A stretch of 64,000 nt of DNA from Spirochaetales bacterium (lineage in GTDB: Bacteria > Spirochaetota > Spirochaetia > SZUA-6 > DRHE01). Below the pieces are notes generated by a model that was not told the DNA's origin, did not search any database, and was given only the letters and a program-made list of their open reading frames with translations. Shown piece by piece: positions 39,844 through 50,314 of this stretch. Made by a program: the position numbers and the translations under genes. The stretch spans positions 1 to 64,000 of the forward strand of contig JAUVWI010000006.1 in assembly GCA_030604195.1 (NCBI GenBank), read 5' to 3'. Each line of letters opens with the position of its first letter. Within the stretch, counting starts at the first letter, position 1.

Positions 39844-40803
39844 TTATATCAAATGGCAGGCTGCATAGTGTGAGTTTCCAGAGTCAATCAGCTCCGGCGC
39901 CTTTTCCCTGCATATTGCCATAACATGGGAACAGCGAGTATGAAACCGGCATCCGGCAGGAGGATCTATTGGACTCGGCACATCACCCATAAGTATTTCT
40001 CCCCTTTTTCTATATTTAGGATCAGGCACCGGTATTGCCGAAAGTAATGCCTTGGTATATGGATGCTTTGGATTATTAAACAATTCTATCTTTGAGGTCA
40101 TTTCAACTATTTTACCCAGATACATTACAGCTACACGGTCACTGATATGCTTTATTACGCTTAAGTCATGAGCAATAAATAAAAGGCTTAAACCGAATTC
40201 TTCCTGCAAGTCTTTAAGCAGGTTTATGATCTGAGCCTGAATTGATACATCTAAAGCCGATACTGATTCATCTGCAACTAAAAACTCGGGATTAGTAGCC
40301 AAAGCTCTGGCAATACCGATTCTCTGTCTCTGCCCGCCACTGAACTCATGAGGGTACCTGTTCAGATGCTCTTCGCCGAGTCCTACCTTTTTCATAAGCT
40401 CAGCTACTCTATCTTTCCTCTTATTATTAGGAAGCGTTGCATGTACTTCCATAGGCTCAGCAATAGCAGCTCCTATACTCATCCGGGGGTCTAAAGAACC
40501 GAAAGGATCCTGATAGATGATCATCATCTTTTCCTTCAGCTTCATCATCTCCCGCCTTTTTAAACGGGTAATATCCTGGCCGTTGAAAAAAATACTTCCT
40601 GCAGTCGGTTCCTGTATTCTTAAAATAACCTTACCACAGGTTGTCTTCCCGCATCCGGATTCTCCAACAAGCCCCAAGATTTCTTTTCTTTTTATATAGA
40701 AACTGATATCATCAACAGCCCTGACATATTCACCTTTGTTAAAAAAGGTTTTACCGGTAATAAAGTATTTTTTGAGGTTTCTAATCTCTATGAGCTTATC
40801 CAA
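39844..40803 (-). CDS. Oligopeptide/dipeptide ABC transporter ATPase (DppF/OppF)
   Basis: GESGCGKTTCGKVIL; FSGGQRQRIGIARALA; CRFHTRCSHVMAIC tail. Confidence 0.94.
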   Translation of the reverse strand: MDKLIEIRNLKKYFITGKTFFNKGEYVRAVDDISFYIKRKEILGLVGESGCGKTTCGKVILRIQEPTAGSIFFNGQDITRLKRREMMKLKEKMMIIYQDPFGSLDPRMSIGAAIAEPMEVHATLPNNKRKDRVAELMKKVGLGEEHLNRYPHEFSGGQRQRIGIARALATNPEFLVADESVSALDVSIQAQIINLLKDLQEEFGLSLLFIAHDLSVIKHISDRVAVMYLGKIVEMTSKIELFNNPKHPYTKALLSAIPVPDPKYRKRGEILMGDVPSPIDPPAGCRFHTRCSHVMAICREKAPELIDSGNSHYAACHLI

Positions 40804-40831
40804 TTTTACTTCTCTCCAGTATCATCTCTAT

Positions 40832-41791
40832 CTACAAATAGCATTTTATAAAATGGTTTTTTTCTACTTCTTTTAAATCAGGCATCTGCCTACGGCACGT
40901 ATTGGAGCTGAAATCGCAGCGAGGATAGAACGGACATCCGGCAGGCAGATCGATTAGATTCGGCACAAGTCCCTTTATTGTTTCCAAACGCTTAACATCT
41001 ACATTCAGCCTTGGTATTGATTTATTCAATCCCTTTGTATAGGGATGAAGCGGATTTCGAAAAAGCGTACCCACATCCGAGTACTCCACAATATGCCCTG
41101 CATACATAACAGCTACAAAATCGCACATTTCCGCAATAACCCCCAAATCATGAGTTATAAGCATAACAGATGCAGCGAATTCTTTTTTCAGGTCATTTAT
41201 CAATCTCAATATTTGCGCCTGGATTGTAACATCCAGCGCTGTTGTAGGTTCATCCGCAATAAGCAGGGTGGGTCTGCAGGATAGAGCCATAGCTATCATA
41301 GCCCTCTGTCTCATTCCGCCGGACAACTCGTGAGGATAGCTGTCCATTCTTTTATCAGCATCCGGCATTCCTACAATATTCAATACCTCTATTGTTTTTT
41401 CTCTTGCCTCCCCTTTTTTAAGTCTCTGATGTATTTGAAGGGTTTCCATAATCTCATGCCCAATTGTAAAAACAGGATCCAATGAAGTCATAGGTTCCTG
41501 AAAAATCATGGATATTTTTCTTCCCCGTATATCCCTCATCTGCTTATCGCTCAAACTTAAAAGGTCTTTGCCTTCAAAACAAATCTCCCCGTTTACAATT
41601 CTGCCAGGGGGATTTGCTATAAGCCGCATTATGGATAGGGCTGTGACACTTTTACCGCACCCCGACTCTCCGACTATTCCCAGGGTTCCCCCACGCTTTA
41701 TACTGAAACTAATCCCATCTACAGCCCTTACTGTTCCCCGGTGTGTAAAGAAAAATGTTTTTAAATCATTTATCTTAAGCAATTCTTCCAT
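40832..41791 (-). CDS. Oligopeptide/dipeptide ABC transporter ATPase (DppD/OppD)
   Basis: [47 protein letters not shown] tail. Confidence 0.94.
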   Translation of the reverse strand: MEELLKINDLKTFFFTHRGTVRAVDGISFSIKRGGTLGIVGESGCGKSVTALSIMRLIANPPGRIVNGEICFEGKDLLSLSDKQMRDIRGRKISMIFQEPMTSLDPVFTIGHEIMETLQIHQRLKKGEAREKTIEVLNIVGMPDADKRMDSYPHELSGGMRQRAMIAMALSCRPTLLIADEPTTALDVTIQAQILRLINDLKKEFAASVMLITHDLGVIAEMCDFVAVMYAGHIVEYSDVGTLFRNPLHPYTKGLNKSIPRLNVDVKRLETIKGLVPNLIDLPAGCPFYPRCDFSSNTCRRQMPDLKEVEKNHFIKCYL

Positions 41792-41798
41792 AATTCTT

Positions 41799-42680
41799 TT
41801 ATGTCTTAAGCCTTGGATCCAATATGTCCCGAAGTCCGTCTCCCAGGAGATTTAAGCCCAGCACAGAAAAAAGTATAGCAACTCCCGGGAAGGTCGCAGA
41901 CCACCATGCACCGCTTACAATATATGAATAGCTTTTAGAAAGCATGGCTCCCCATTCCGGTGTTGGAGGTTGGGCACCGAGCCCGAGAAATCCCAATGCT
42001 GCACAATCCAATATGGCTGTAGCAAGCATAAGGGTTCCATAAACAATTACCGGCGCTATACTATTAGGGAGAACATGGCGAAATATAATTCGAAAATTGC
42101 TTGACCCAATAGCCTTCTGTACTTCAATATATTCCATCTCCTTAATGTACAGCACTGAACTCCTTATTATTCTTGCCATCTGTGGAGTGTAAACTATACC
42201 TATGGCAATCATAGCTTTATCCAATCCCTGGCCTATCACAGCTACAATAACTATTGCTAAAAGCAGAGCCGGAAACGCAAACATAATATCAACTATTCGC
42301 ATAATCAGTGCATCAACCCATCCACCATAAAAACCTGCTAAAAGGCCGAATAAAATTCCTAAAACCATAGCAATGCTTACCGCTACAAAACCTGCGCTTA
42401 AACTGACTCTGGTTCCATAGATAATCCTGCTCAAGACACACCTTCCCAGTGCATCGCTTCCAAGGGGCATACCTTCTGCGGCATCTTTGCTCCAGAATCC
42501 CGGTTTCAAGCTGTTTGCCAGGTCCGGAGGAGATGGTGTTGGTTCATTGGGAGAGATGAAATTTGCCAGCAGTGCACATAAGACAAGAATAATAATAACG
42601 ATAAGGCCGAATAAGGCCGATTTATTATCCTTCAGCCTTCGCAATATCTCTATAGATTGATTTTCCTTTTTTCTTTCCAT
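41799..42680 (-). CDS. ABC transporter permease, DppC/OppC family
   Basis: MPLGSDALGRCVLSRIIYGTRVSL motif; multi-TM. Confidence 0.93.
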   Translation of the reverse strand: MERKKENQSIEILRRLKDNKSALFGLIVIIILVLCALLANFISPNEPTPSPPDLANSLKPGFWSKDAAEGMPLGSDALGRCVLSRIIYGTRVSLSAGFVAVSIAMVLGILFGLLAGFYGGWVDALIMRIVDIMFAFPALLLAIVIVAVIGQGLDKAMIAIGIVYTPQMARIIRSSVLYIKEMEYIEVQKAIGSSNFRIIFRHVLPNSIAPVIVYGTLMLATAILDCAALGFLGLGAQPPTPEWGAMLSKSYSYIVSGAWWSATFPGVAILFSVLGLNLLGDGLRDILDPRLKT

Positions 42681-42686
42681 TATTTC

Positions 42687-43691
42687 TTATTTGTATTTTA
42701 TTCTGGGGTCTATGAGGACGTAGAGTATGTCCGCAATCAGGTTCACAATGACAAAAATAAAGGCAAAAAACATCACACAACCCTGTACTACAGGATAGTC
42801 CCTCATTGTTACGGCTTTAACTACGTACTTTCCGATACCGGGCCATGAGAAAACGGTTTCCGTCAGGAGGGCGCCTGCAAGCAGCAGGCCGAAGTTAAGG
42901 CCGATGACCGTAATAACCGGAATCATGGCATTCCTTACGGCGTGCCTGTAGATTACAAGCCTTTCGGATAATCCCTTTGCCCGTTCCGTCCTTATAAAAT
43001 CCTGTCTCAATACCTCCAGCATACTAGACCGGGTGACCCTGGCGACGGTAGCCATGGGTATGGTTGCCAGGGCTATGGAAGGAAGGATTAAATAGCGAAT
43101 CGTGCTTATCAGAGCCCGAAAATTCAGGGTTATTATGCTGTCCAGTATGTAGAATCCAGTGATGCGTGTGAAAGGAATCAGGACATCAATACGCCCGCTT
43201 ATGGGGAGCCACCTCAGGAACACTCCAAAAATCATCATAAGCATAATACCCAGCCAGAAAACCGGCATTGAAACACCGAAGAGGGCTATTCCCATAGTCG
43301 TGTAATCTAAAGCTGAATACTGTTTAGATGCCGAGATGATCCCTGCAATTGAGCCGACTAAAACAGCCAGCAGCATAGCGCAGATAGTCAGTTCCACGGT
43401 ATTAGGAAACCTGTCCAGTATCTCTCTGGTTACATATTCGTTAGAGGAAATTGAGCGTCCCATGTCTCCCCGAAGGGCCTGCTTCAGCCATATCCAGTAT
43501 TGAACGGGGAGCGGTTTATCCAACCCGTATTTTTCCCTTATAGCCTCTATGGTCTGCGGGGATGCGTGTTCACCTGCCATTGTTCTTGCAGGGTCACCGG
43601 GAGCTAGATGTATTAAGGCGAAAGCTAAAACCGAAGCCCCAAGGAGCACCGGTATTAACATGAGTAATCTCTTTGCAATGTACAACTTCAT
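42687..43691 (-). CDS. ABC transporter permease, DppB/OppB family
   Basis: IAKRLLMLIPVLLGASVLAFALIHLAPGDPA N-term. Confidence 0.93.
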   Translation of the reverse strand: MKLYIAKRLLMLIPVLLGASVLAFALIHLAPGDPARTMAGEHASPQTIEAIREKYGLDKPLPVQYWIWLKQALRGDMGRSISSNEYVTREILDRFPNTVELTICAMLLAVLVGSIAGIISASKQYSALDYTTMGIALFGVSMPVFWLGIMLMMIFGVFLRWLPISGRIDVLIPFTRITGFYILDSIITLNFRALISTIRYLILPSIALATIPMATVARVTRSSMLEVLRQDFIRTERAKGLSERLVIYRHAVRNAMIPVITVIGLNFGLLLAGALLTETVFSWPGIGKYVVKAVTMRDYPVVQGCVMFFAFIFVIVNLIADILYVLIDPRIKYK

Positions 43692-43753
43692 CTGTTCATG
43701 CCTGTTATCATTTCAGCTTCATAACCCATTTTTACGGGTTTTAGTTTTCTAAA

Positions 43754-43784
43754 AATAAAGGGGTGAAAAAATCACCCCTTTATT
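43754..43784. terminator. Strong stem-loop between the second dppA and dppB genes
   Basis: Perfect 13-bp stem AATAAAGGGGTGA-AAAAA-TCACCCCTTTATT. Confidence 0.75.
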
Positions 43785-43816
43785 ATAAAAGATTCAAACT
43801 TGACAGCAGGTTTCTC

Positions 43817-45454
43817 CTACTCTAGTGATACAGGATAGAAGAATTTTCTGGATGTTGGATGGAGCACATAGCCCTGCACATTCTTCCTGAAAGCGATGTT
43901 CTGGTTTGAATGAGCCAGGTATACCCAGCAGGCATCTTCATGGATCAGCTCCAGTGCTTTTTTGTAGTACTGCGCTCTTTTTTTCACATCATAGGTCTGC
44001 AGCGCCGCAGTAAGTAAATCCTGGGCCTCTTCTTCCATATAGAAGCCGTAGTTACCAGCCGCGCCTATGTTGCCTGAATTCGGCCCGTATAACACGTTCA
44101 AGAAGTTGTCCGGATCCCCGTTATCTCCGGTCCATCCCAGGAGACACATATTATGCTTGCCAGATTCCGTTTCTTGAAGATATGTTCCCCAATCCACCTG
44201 ATAGATCTTTACATTGATGCCTATAGCGGCCAGATAGCTTTGGATTGCCTCTCCGATCTTGGGAGGATCAAACATATAGGGCCTTGATACGGGCATTACG
44301 TATAGAGTGACTTCGAAGCCGTCTGGATATCCGGCTTCAGCTAAAAGGCCTTTGCCCTTTTCGGGATCGTAGGAATAATCTACTACATCGTCATTGTATC
44401 CCAGCATAAAGGGAGGCATTCCGTTCTTTGCAACAGAAGCGGTTCCCATATAGAGATTGTCCACTATCGATTGCTTATCGATGGCGTGGTTGATGGCCTT
44501 TCTAACCTTCTTTTTGGTCAGTGGCTCAAGGTATCCGGGAGTCTTGGCCAGAGGCTCATTCGCATCGCGCTTTCCATTCTTATTGTCATCCATGTACCCA
44601 TAGCCGGAATTAATAGCCATGTATCCGATATTCATTCCAGGCTCAGTGAGAAGCTTCAAATCCTTGTTAGCTTCAATTCTGTTAAAATCAGCGGGATTGG
44701 GATATTCGATACCATGAACCTCACCCACTTCCAGGGCCATCAGTCTTGCCGAAGCATCGGGAATTACCTTGAAGATCAGTTTATCCAGTTTGGGTCTTTC
44801 CCGCCAGTAATTCTCATTGGCCGCCAGGGTGATGTGATCATCCTTCACCCATTCAACGAATTTGAAAGGACCCGTGCCGGCGGGATTCTTAAAGGCATCC
44901 TCTTTATATTTTTCAGCATTCGAAGGGCTCACAATACAAACGGTGAACATCGCCAGACTGGTCATGATCGATGCATTGATATTGCTCAAAACGATCTTTA
45001 CCTTATAGTCATCGATCTTTTCCACCTTTTCTACATCAGAGAACATGTATCCCCAGTAGACCCACTCTCCGTACTGATTGTAGGGATGATTCTGATCGTA
45101 CTGCCTGGCAAAAGAGAATACAACCGCATCGGCGTTGAAATCCGTTCCGTCGTGGAATCTAACTCCTTTTCTCAAGGAAAAAGTAATTTCCTTTCCATCC
45201 GCAGAAGTTTCCCACGATGTAGCAAGACAGGGCTGAATTTTCGTTGAGCCCTCCTTATACTCCACAAGACCCTCAAAAATATTATCCATCCTCTGGATAG
45301 ATTCCCCGTCCGTCACATCAGCAGGGTCCAGCCTGACAGCGTCTCCGCTGCTGCCGAATATAAAGGTTTTCCCTATTACTTCTTTCTGAGCTCCAGAGAA
45401 AGCAAATCCTGCTAACAGCAACAGCATTAATCCGATCATTAACACCTTTTTCAT
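43817..45454 (-). CDS. ABC transporter substrate-binding protein, family 5
   Basis: Signal peptide; LATSWETSADGKEITFSLRKGVRFHDGTDFNADAVVFSF. Confidence 0.94.
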   Translation of the reverse strand: MKKVLMIGLMLLLLAGFAFSGAQKEVIGKTFIFGSSGDAVRLDPADVTDGESIQRMDNIFEGLVEYKEGSTKIQPCLATSWETSADGKEITFSLRKGVRFHDGTDFNADAVVFSFARQYDQNHPYNQYGEWVYWGYMFSDVEKVEKIDDYKVKIVLSNINASIMTSLAMFTVCIVSPSNAEKYKEDAFKNPAGTGPFKFVEWVKDDHITLAANENYWRERPKLDKLIFKVIPDASARLMALEVGEVHGIEYPNPADFNRIEANKDLKLLTEPGMNIGYMAINSGYGYMDDNKNGKRDANEPLAKTPGYLEPLTKKKVRKAINHAIDKQSIVDNLYMGTASVAKNGMPPFMLGYNDDVVDYSYDPEKGKGLLAEAGYPDGFEVTLYVMPVSRPYMFDPPKIGEAIQSYLAAIGINVKIYQVDWGTYLQETESGKHNMCLLGWTGDNGDPDNFLNVLYGPNSGNIGAAGNYGFYMEEEAQDLLTAALQTYDVKKRAQYYKKALELIHEDACWVYLAHSNQNIAFRKNVQGYVLHPTSRKFFYPVSLE

Positions 45455-45597
45455 ACTGCCTCCTTTTTAATATTTTTCCCATTCAGGATTTTAGTCTTTA
45501 TGATCTCAATCCGACCAAAATCTATTATAGGAATTTTAAAAATTACTTTCGAAAAGAATAAAAGCAATTAAGCGCCTTGTCAACAGAATAATGTATA

Positions 45598-45738
45598 TTA
45601 AAAATAATTTTCCCTTCTGTCAAATGCCTTGTTAATTATCTCTTCAGGAACGTAGAACGACATTCGTAAATGGGATTCGCTCTTGAAAGCCTTAAGCGTC
45701 TTCTCTGTCGCTGCAGGGTTAACAATTATGCACCTCAT
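45598..45738 (-). CDS. Unannotated 46-aa small protein, translationally coupled to the TetR gene
   Basis: ATGA overlap with the TetR stop; MRCIIVNPAATEKTLKAFKSESHLRMSFYVPEEIINKAFDRRENYF*. Confidence 0.45.
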   Translation of the reverse strand: MRCIIVNPAATEKTLKAFKSESHLRMSFYVPEEIINKAFDRRENYF

Positions 45739-46370
45739 CTTTCATCCTCCGCATGTAAAAACATACATAAGAGCCTGCTTGAGAGTTCCGGAATAGATTC
45801 CCGCGGCGGCTTATCTGTTTTCCAGGCCGCGCAGATACCGAAGATCGATCCGCGCAGCACCTGCAGCACCATTTCCGCGGAAAAATCACTGTGCAGTTCA
45901 TTCTTATCAATAGCTGCTTTGATCTCCTCTAAGAGAAATTCATTACAGCGCCGGTAGCTGTCCAGATAGTTGTTTATGGCAGCCGAATCCTCCCGGTGTT
46001 CCGGATCAATAAAGAGGGGAAAGACCCGGGTGAGAATAATCTGCAGCATCTCCATGTTATCATAGTAGAATGCCAGGAGATCACAAATAAATTCCTTAAT
46101 GATCTCTCGATGACTCTTTCCCGAATGACGCAAATGATCGATCTCAATAGTGTGATCATAGTACTCCTGATCCAGGATTATATTCAGGATCTCCGGAATC
46201 CCTTTATAATAATAGTAGAGAGAGCTTTTATCCATGTCCAGGGTATTGGCTATATCCGCCATAGAGGCATTCTTGCCGAACTTTATAAGCACTTTTTTAG
46301 CTTCTTCAAGGATCAGGGCCTTCTTTTTCTCCAGCCGCTTCTGTTTTTTCAAAGACATCTTATTACTCAA
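45735..46370 (-). CDS. TetR family transcriptional regulator
   Basis: HTH ILEEAKKVLIKFGKNASMADIANTLDMDKSSLYYYYKGIPEIL. Confidence 0.92.
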   Translation of the reverse strand: MSNKMSLKKQKRLEKKKALILEEAKKVLIKFGKNASMADIANTLDMDKSSLYYYYKGIPEILNIILDQEYYDHTIEIDHLRHSGKSHREIIKEFICDLLAFYYDNMEMLQIILTRVFPLFIDPEHREDSAAINNYLDSYRRCNEFLLEEIKAAIDKNELHSDFSAEMVLQVLRGSIFGICAAWKTDKPPRESIPELSSRLLCMFLHAEDER

Positions 46371-46492
46371 GCCTCCTGACCCTATTAATATCGCCGGTTC
46401 AAATATATTTTTAACATTATATTGGATAATATTTCAAAAACATGTTTTGCACAAGAAGATAATTATGCTATTATCTTTGAAATCTTTCATGT

Positions 46493-48277
46493 TCAGCTGC
46501 GCCGGGAAACCTTGAACTCACTGATCCTGCTGTTTAAATTGTCAACAGATTCCCTGTTGTTGTCAGCAACCTTCTGCAAAAGCTCCAGCGCCTTGAGTAC
46601 CTCATCCCCGCCTATTTTCTGTTCACTGGAGGTGTGCAGGATTTCTTCAGCCAGCTGGTCCAGCTCCCGGGTGGTCTGCATTACCAGCCGGCTGCCTTCC
46701 GTTTCCCTGGTCACCGCATCTTTAATTGCTGAAGAGTTTTTAACCAGATGTTCCATGGAAACCATAATCTCCTGGGCGCCGATGCGCTGCTCACTCATGG
46801 CATTGGCAATCTCCAGGATAATCTCCACTGTCTTTTTAATATTGGCCATTATCTCTTCAAAGGCTTTTTCCGCATCTTCAGATAGAGATGTGCCGTGTTC
46901 GATCCGCGAGAGTGTTTCCTTAACACTCTCCTTGATAGTATGGGCTTCACTGGCTGAATCTGAAGCCAGTTTTCGAATTTCTTCAGCAACCACAGCAAAA
47001 CCCTTGCCGCTCTCGCCGGCGTGTGCAGCTTCAATTGAGGCATTCATGGAGAGCAGGTTAGTGGTCGCCGCTATGCGGGAGATACCCCCTATTGCCTCAG
47101 AGATCTTGGTAGATGATTCCTCTATCTGCATAATAGACTGAATAGTGGTTTTTATTTTCTCGCCCCCCTGCCTGGCTATCTCTTCCAGCTGCTCGCCGAT
47201 GTTTTTAAGGGTTTCCGCACTTTTACCCACTGAATTGATTGAACTGACCATCTCTTCCACACCGGCGGAGCTCTCTTCCACTGCCGCAGACTGGCTCTCT
47301 ATATTGGTCTTGATCTCTTCAGTTATTTCCATCATTCCCTCAATTGAGTTGATAGTTTCTCCCACCGAATCTTTCTGCCTGGCCAGATTGTTATTGATAC
47401 TTCCTATCTGTGCTACCATCTCGAGCACAGCGGCCCCGGATTCTTCAACTGCAGCCACCAGGTCCTGGTTGGAACCCTCTACATTATGCGAAACCCTGAT
47501 AATTTCGCCGATAAAATCATCGAGAGAGTTCAAAATAGCATCCAGGTTCCTGCCAAGCTCACCAATCTCATCTTTGCTCTTCAGCCTTGATCTTACAGTC
47601 AGATCTTTTTCATTCAGGCTTTCCAGTGCCCGGGTTATCCGGGTTATGGGCCGCAGATTATAGCGAATGAGAATGGTCATTACCAAACCTATCAGAAATA
47701 CCGCCAGCACGGCTGCCAATAGCAAGCCTTTAATTGAAGCGAGCTTTTTGTTCGAGCTCTCTGTATACGAGAGAACCACCTTATGGACCAGGTTTCTCAG
47801 GGCCATCGCCTTATTTACCTTAATTTGATCAAGAAAACCCTGCAGGCGCTCAGGAGAACTTACCGGATCAAGCAGGCCGGTTAAAGCGGCCCTGTAGGGC
47901 TGCCAGGCGGCTCGCCACTCTTCGATCAGGGCCAGAGTGTCTTGATCTTTTGTAGCGGCCAAACCAAGCTCGGGATCACCAGTTGCCAGACCATTGAGGA
48001 ACCTCTCATAGGTCTGAAGTTCACGCTCCATATTTTCTTTTAGCCGGAACACAGCACTATCACCCTCTTTCTGTGCCTGGTAATAAGATGTTCCGTAATA
48101 GCCGAGCAGAATGGTTCTCATACGCTCGCTCCCGGATATATCAATGGCATTGGTCATACCATCCATGGAGGAAAACTGGACAAACACATAACCTATAACT
48201 CCGCCCATGATCAGACAGGCAATAACGATCAATAACAGCACCCGTCTGAATATTCTCGATTTATTTTTCGCCTTCAT
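46493..48277 (-). CDS. Methyl-accepting chemotaxis protein
   Basis: N-terminal TM, PilJ-like sensor, HAMP, and signalling hairpin [43 protein letters not shown]. Confidence 0.94.
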   Translation of the reverse strand: MKAKNKSRIFRRVLLLIVIACLIMGGVIGYVFVQFSSMDGMTNAIDISGSERMRTILLGYYGTSYYQAQKEGDSAVFRLKENMERELQTYERFLNGLATGDPELGLAATKDQDTLALIEEWRAAWQPYRAALTGLLDPVSSPERLQGFLDQIKVNKAMALRNLVHKVVLSYTESSNKKLASIKGLLLAAVLAVFLIGLVMTILIRYNLRPITRITRALESLNEKDLTVRSRLKSKDEIGELGRNLDAILNSLDDFIGEIIRVSHNVEGSNQDLVAAVEESGAAVLEMVAQIGSINNNLARQKDSVGETINSIEGMMEITEEIKTNIESQSAAVEESSAGVEEMVSSINSVGKSAETLKNIGEQLEEIARQGGEKIKTTIQSIMQIEESSTKISEAIGGISRIAATTNLLSMNASIEAAHAGESGKGFAVVAEEIRKLASDSASEAHTIKESVKETLSRIEHGTSLSEDAEKAFEEIMANIKKTVEIILEIANAMSEQRIGAQEIMVSMEHLVKNSSAIKDAVTRETEGSRLVMQTTRELDQLAEEILHTSSEQKIGGDEVLKALELLQKVADNNRESVDNLNSRISEFKVSRRS

Positions 48278-48384
48278 ATATACCTCCAGCCCAATGAATA
48301 GACTTTAATTAAATTAAACCGTCTTGTCAAAGTCAAAGTGTAGTTTAGCGCTTGATTCACTTGCACGTTTGACCATTTGCACAT

Positions 48385-48416
48385 AAACTTGAAACTTAAG
48401 TTTCAAATTCAAGTTT
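48385..48416. promoter_or_regulatory. Nested palindromic operator candidate upstream of the cupin gene
   Basis: Perfect 18-bp palindrome TTGAAACTTAAGTTTCAA (48389-48406) within a wider AAACTTGAA...TTCAAGTTT inverted repeat. Confidence 0.5.
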
Positions 48417-48432
48417 GAAAAAAGGAGCAAAA

Positions 48433-48777
48433 ATGGTAACTCATGAAAGTGAAATAAAATCAAATCCGGTTTACCCTGAGGGGGGCAGCGGAATTACCAA
48501 ACAGATTTTAGCCGGACCGCATGACGGTTATAATGGCTTTTTAAGAAAATTTTCTCTTGGACCCGGTGGCCATTCACCCTATCACCATCACAACTGGTCA
48601 CATCTGGTTTACCTGCTTGAGGGCAGCGGTAAGCTGAATAGGAAGGATGGAGAATATCCTCTGAAACAGGGGAGTGTGGTTTACCTGGAGCCCGATGAAG
48701 AGCACAATTTTCAAAATACCGGAGAAGGTGAGTTGGTATTCCTATGCCTGGTACCGGAGCAGGGAGATTCTTACTAA
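48433..48777 (+). CDS. Cupin domain protein
   Basis: SPYHHHNWSHLVYLLEGSGKLNRKDGEYPLKQGSVVYLEPDEEHNFQNTGEGELVFLCLVP; ATG at 48433 behind AAGGAG. Confidence 0.9.
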   Translation: MVTHESEIKSNPVYPEGGSGITKQILAGPHDGYNGFLRKFSLGPGGHSPYHHHNWSHLVYLLEGSGKLNRKDGEYPLKQGSVVYLEPDEEHNFQNTGEGELVFLCLVPEQGDSY

Positions 48778-48779
48778 CC

Positions 48780-49880
48780 ATGCGTTTTCCCGGTCAAAAA
48801 GCACATATAGGCATACTTGGCGGCGGCGCCTGGGGCACTGCTATAGCCGTGGTCCTGGCGGAGAAGGGAAATAAAGTGGATATTTGGTGCTACGAGAAGG
48901 AATTAGCCGCCGAAATCAATTCCAAACATACAAACAGCAGGTATTTAATGGGAGTGGATCTTCCCGAGCGGATTAAGGCGGTAACCGACCCGCTTGCGGC
49001 GGTAAATAAAAAAGATTTTCTGTTGGTAGCTATTCCTTCTCTGTACCTGCTGGCAACTATTAAAAAAATAATAACCATTCCCAATATCATGGAGGGTAGG
49101 ACCCTGATCGGAATACTCTCCAAGGGTTTTATTGAGACTGCCCAGGGTATTCAGCTTATCACCGAGGCCATGGAAGACTACCTGCCCGGAATTTACAAAG
49201 GGAATCTGGTCTATATTTCCGGACCCAGCCATGCCGAAGAGGTTGCCCGTGGTAAAATTACCGGGTTGATCAGCGCCTCGGTCAGCGGCAGAAACTCCAT
49301 ACGCTTCCGCGAGCTGCTGACCGGCGGCAGACTGATGGTTTTCTCCTCTCTGGACATTAAGGGAGTCCAGATAAGCGCCGCCCTGAAGAATGTTATTGCC
49401 ATTGCCTTCGGCATGCTGGATGCCTTAAAGGAGTTTTCCGACCAGTTCGGCGACAACACGGAATCCCTGCTCCTGGCTGCAGGGCTCAATGAGATCCTGC
49501 TGATGGGAAAAGCCCTGGGCGCTACTCATGCCGAGACCTTTTCCTCAATCGCCGGTGTGGGTGATCTCGATGTAACCTGCCGCAGCAAGTATGGCCGCAA
49601 CCGCCGCTTGGGACGGGAAATAATCCTCGCCCGCTTGCTTGAAAAATATAATAATATTGAAGAGATCATAAGTGATCTGCCCAATATCGGCTATTATGCT
49701 GAAGGGGTCAGCGCGGCCCGCTATACCTGGCGGTTGGCCAAAAAGTATAACCTGAATCTGCCTATCTGTTCAGGAGTATACCGCATACTTAACCGGGAGG
49801 TTGAACCCCTGCAGGAAGTCGAGTTGATCCTGAAAAGGATTACCGGAGAATCAAAAATCCATCCGGCAATAGAGAAGTAG
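48780..49880 (+). CDS. gpsA: Glycerol-3-phosphate dehydrogenase [NAD(P)+]
   Basis: IGILGGGAWGTAIAVVLAEKGNKVDIWCYEKE; GPSHAEEVARG; start at MRFPGQKAHIG. Confidence 0.95.
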   Translation: MRFPGQKAHIGILGGGAWGTAIAVVLAEKGNKVDIWCYEKELAAEINSKHTNSRYLMGVDLPERIKAVTDPLAAVNKKDFLLVAIPSLYLLATIKKIITIPNIMEGRTLIGILSKGFIETAQGIQLITEAMEDYLPGIYKGNLVYISGPSHAEEVARGKITGLISASVSGRNSIRFRELLTGGRLMVFSSLDIKGVQISAALKNVIAIAFGMLDALKEFSDQFGDNTESLLLAAGLNEILLMGKALGATHAETFSSIAGVGDLDVTCRSKYGRNRRLGREIILARLLEKYNNIEEIISDLPNIGYYAEGVSAARYTWRLAKKYNLNLPICSGVYRILNREVEPLQEVELILKRITGESKIHPAIEK

Positions 49881-49884
49881 CCGG

Positions 49885-50314
49885 CTATACTGACCTGCTC
49901 GCCCTGGCTAAACCCTTAAGTTCCCGTAGATCGTCAAGATTTAGACCCGGCCATTGTAATGGTAAGAGGGTGTTATTGTGTGTCAGGGGATCTTCAGCCA
50001 GTGGCAAAGGGGAAAGGCGTATGCTCTTTTCCCAGAGTGCGGTTCCCGGCAACAGTTTCTCTTAATATCCCCGGTTTTGCTGTAATCTGGCGGAAGAACT
50101 TACCTGTACCGTTGCTCTTTCTCGGCGGCCTGCCCAGGCGCTCTATACTCTTCTGCTCACGATAATCAAGTCCATTTACCAGATGTACCCGATAGCCGCT
50201 GTCCTGAAGCACCTTGCCCAACTTCAATAATGAATATGGCTTGATAAAGAGATCAAAGAGGGCGAAGTCATAGACCGGAGGAACAACAAGCAGGGCCAGG
50301 GGTTTTTCGATCAT
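49885..50314 (-). pseudogene. Degraded B12-binding-type radical SAM protein: N-terminal fragment (track ORF 49994-50314) plus frame-shifted C-terminal remnant
   Basis: MIEKPLALLVVPPVYDFALFDLFIKPYSLLKLGKVLQDSGYRVHLVNGLDY...GTGKFFRQITAKPGIL, then frameshifted NNTLLPLQWPGLNLDDLRELKGLARASRSV*; core CX3CX2C region missing. Confidence 0.65.

Noticed and set aside
44471-45247. 258-aa plus-strand ORF
   Set aside because: Antisense to the substrate-binding protein gene at 43817-45454; no recognisable motif.
46422-47141. 239-aa plus-strand ORF, together with 47145-47663
   Set aside because: Antisense to the MCP gene; Ser-rich low-complexity translation is the expected mirror of a coiled-coil coding sequence.
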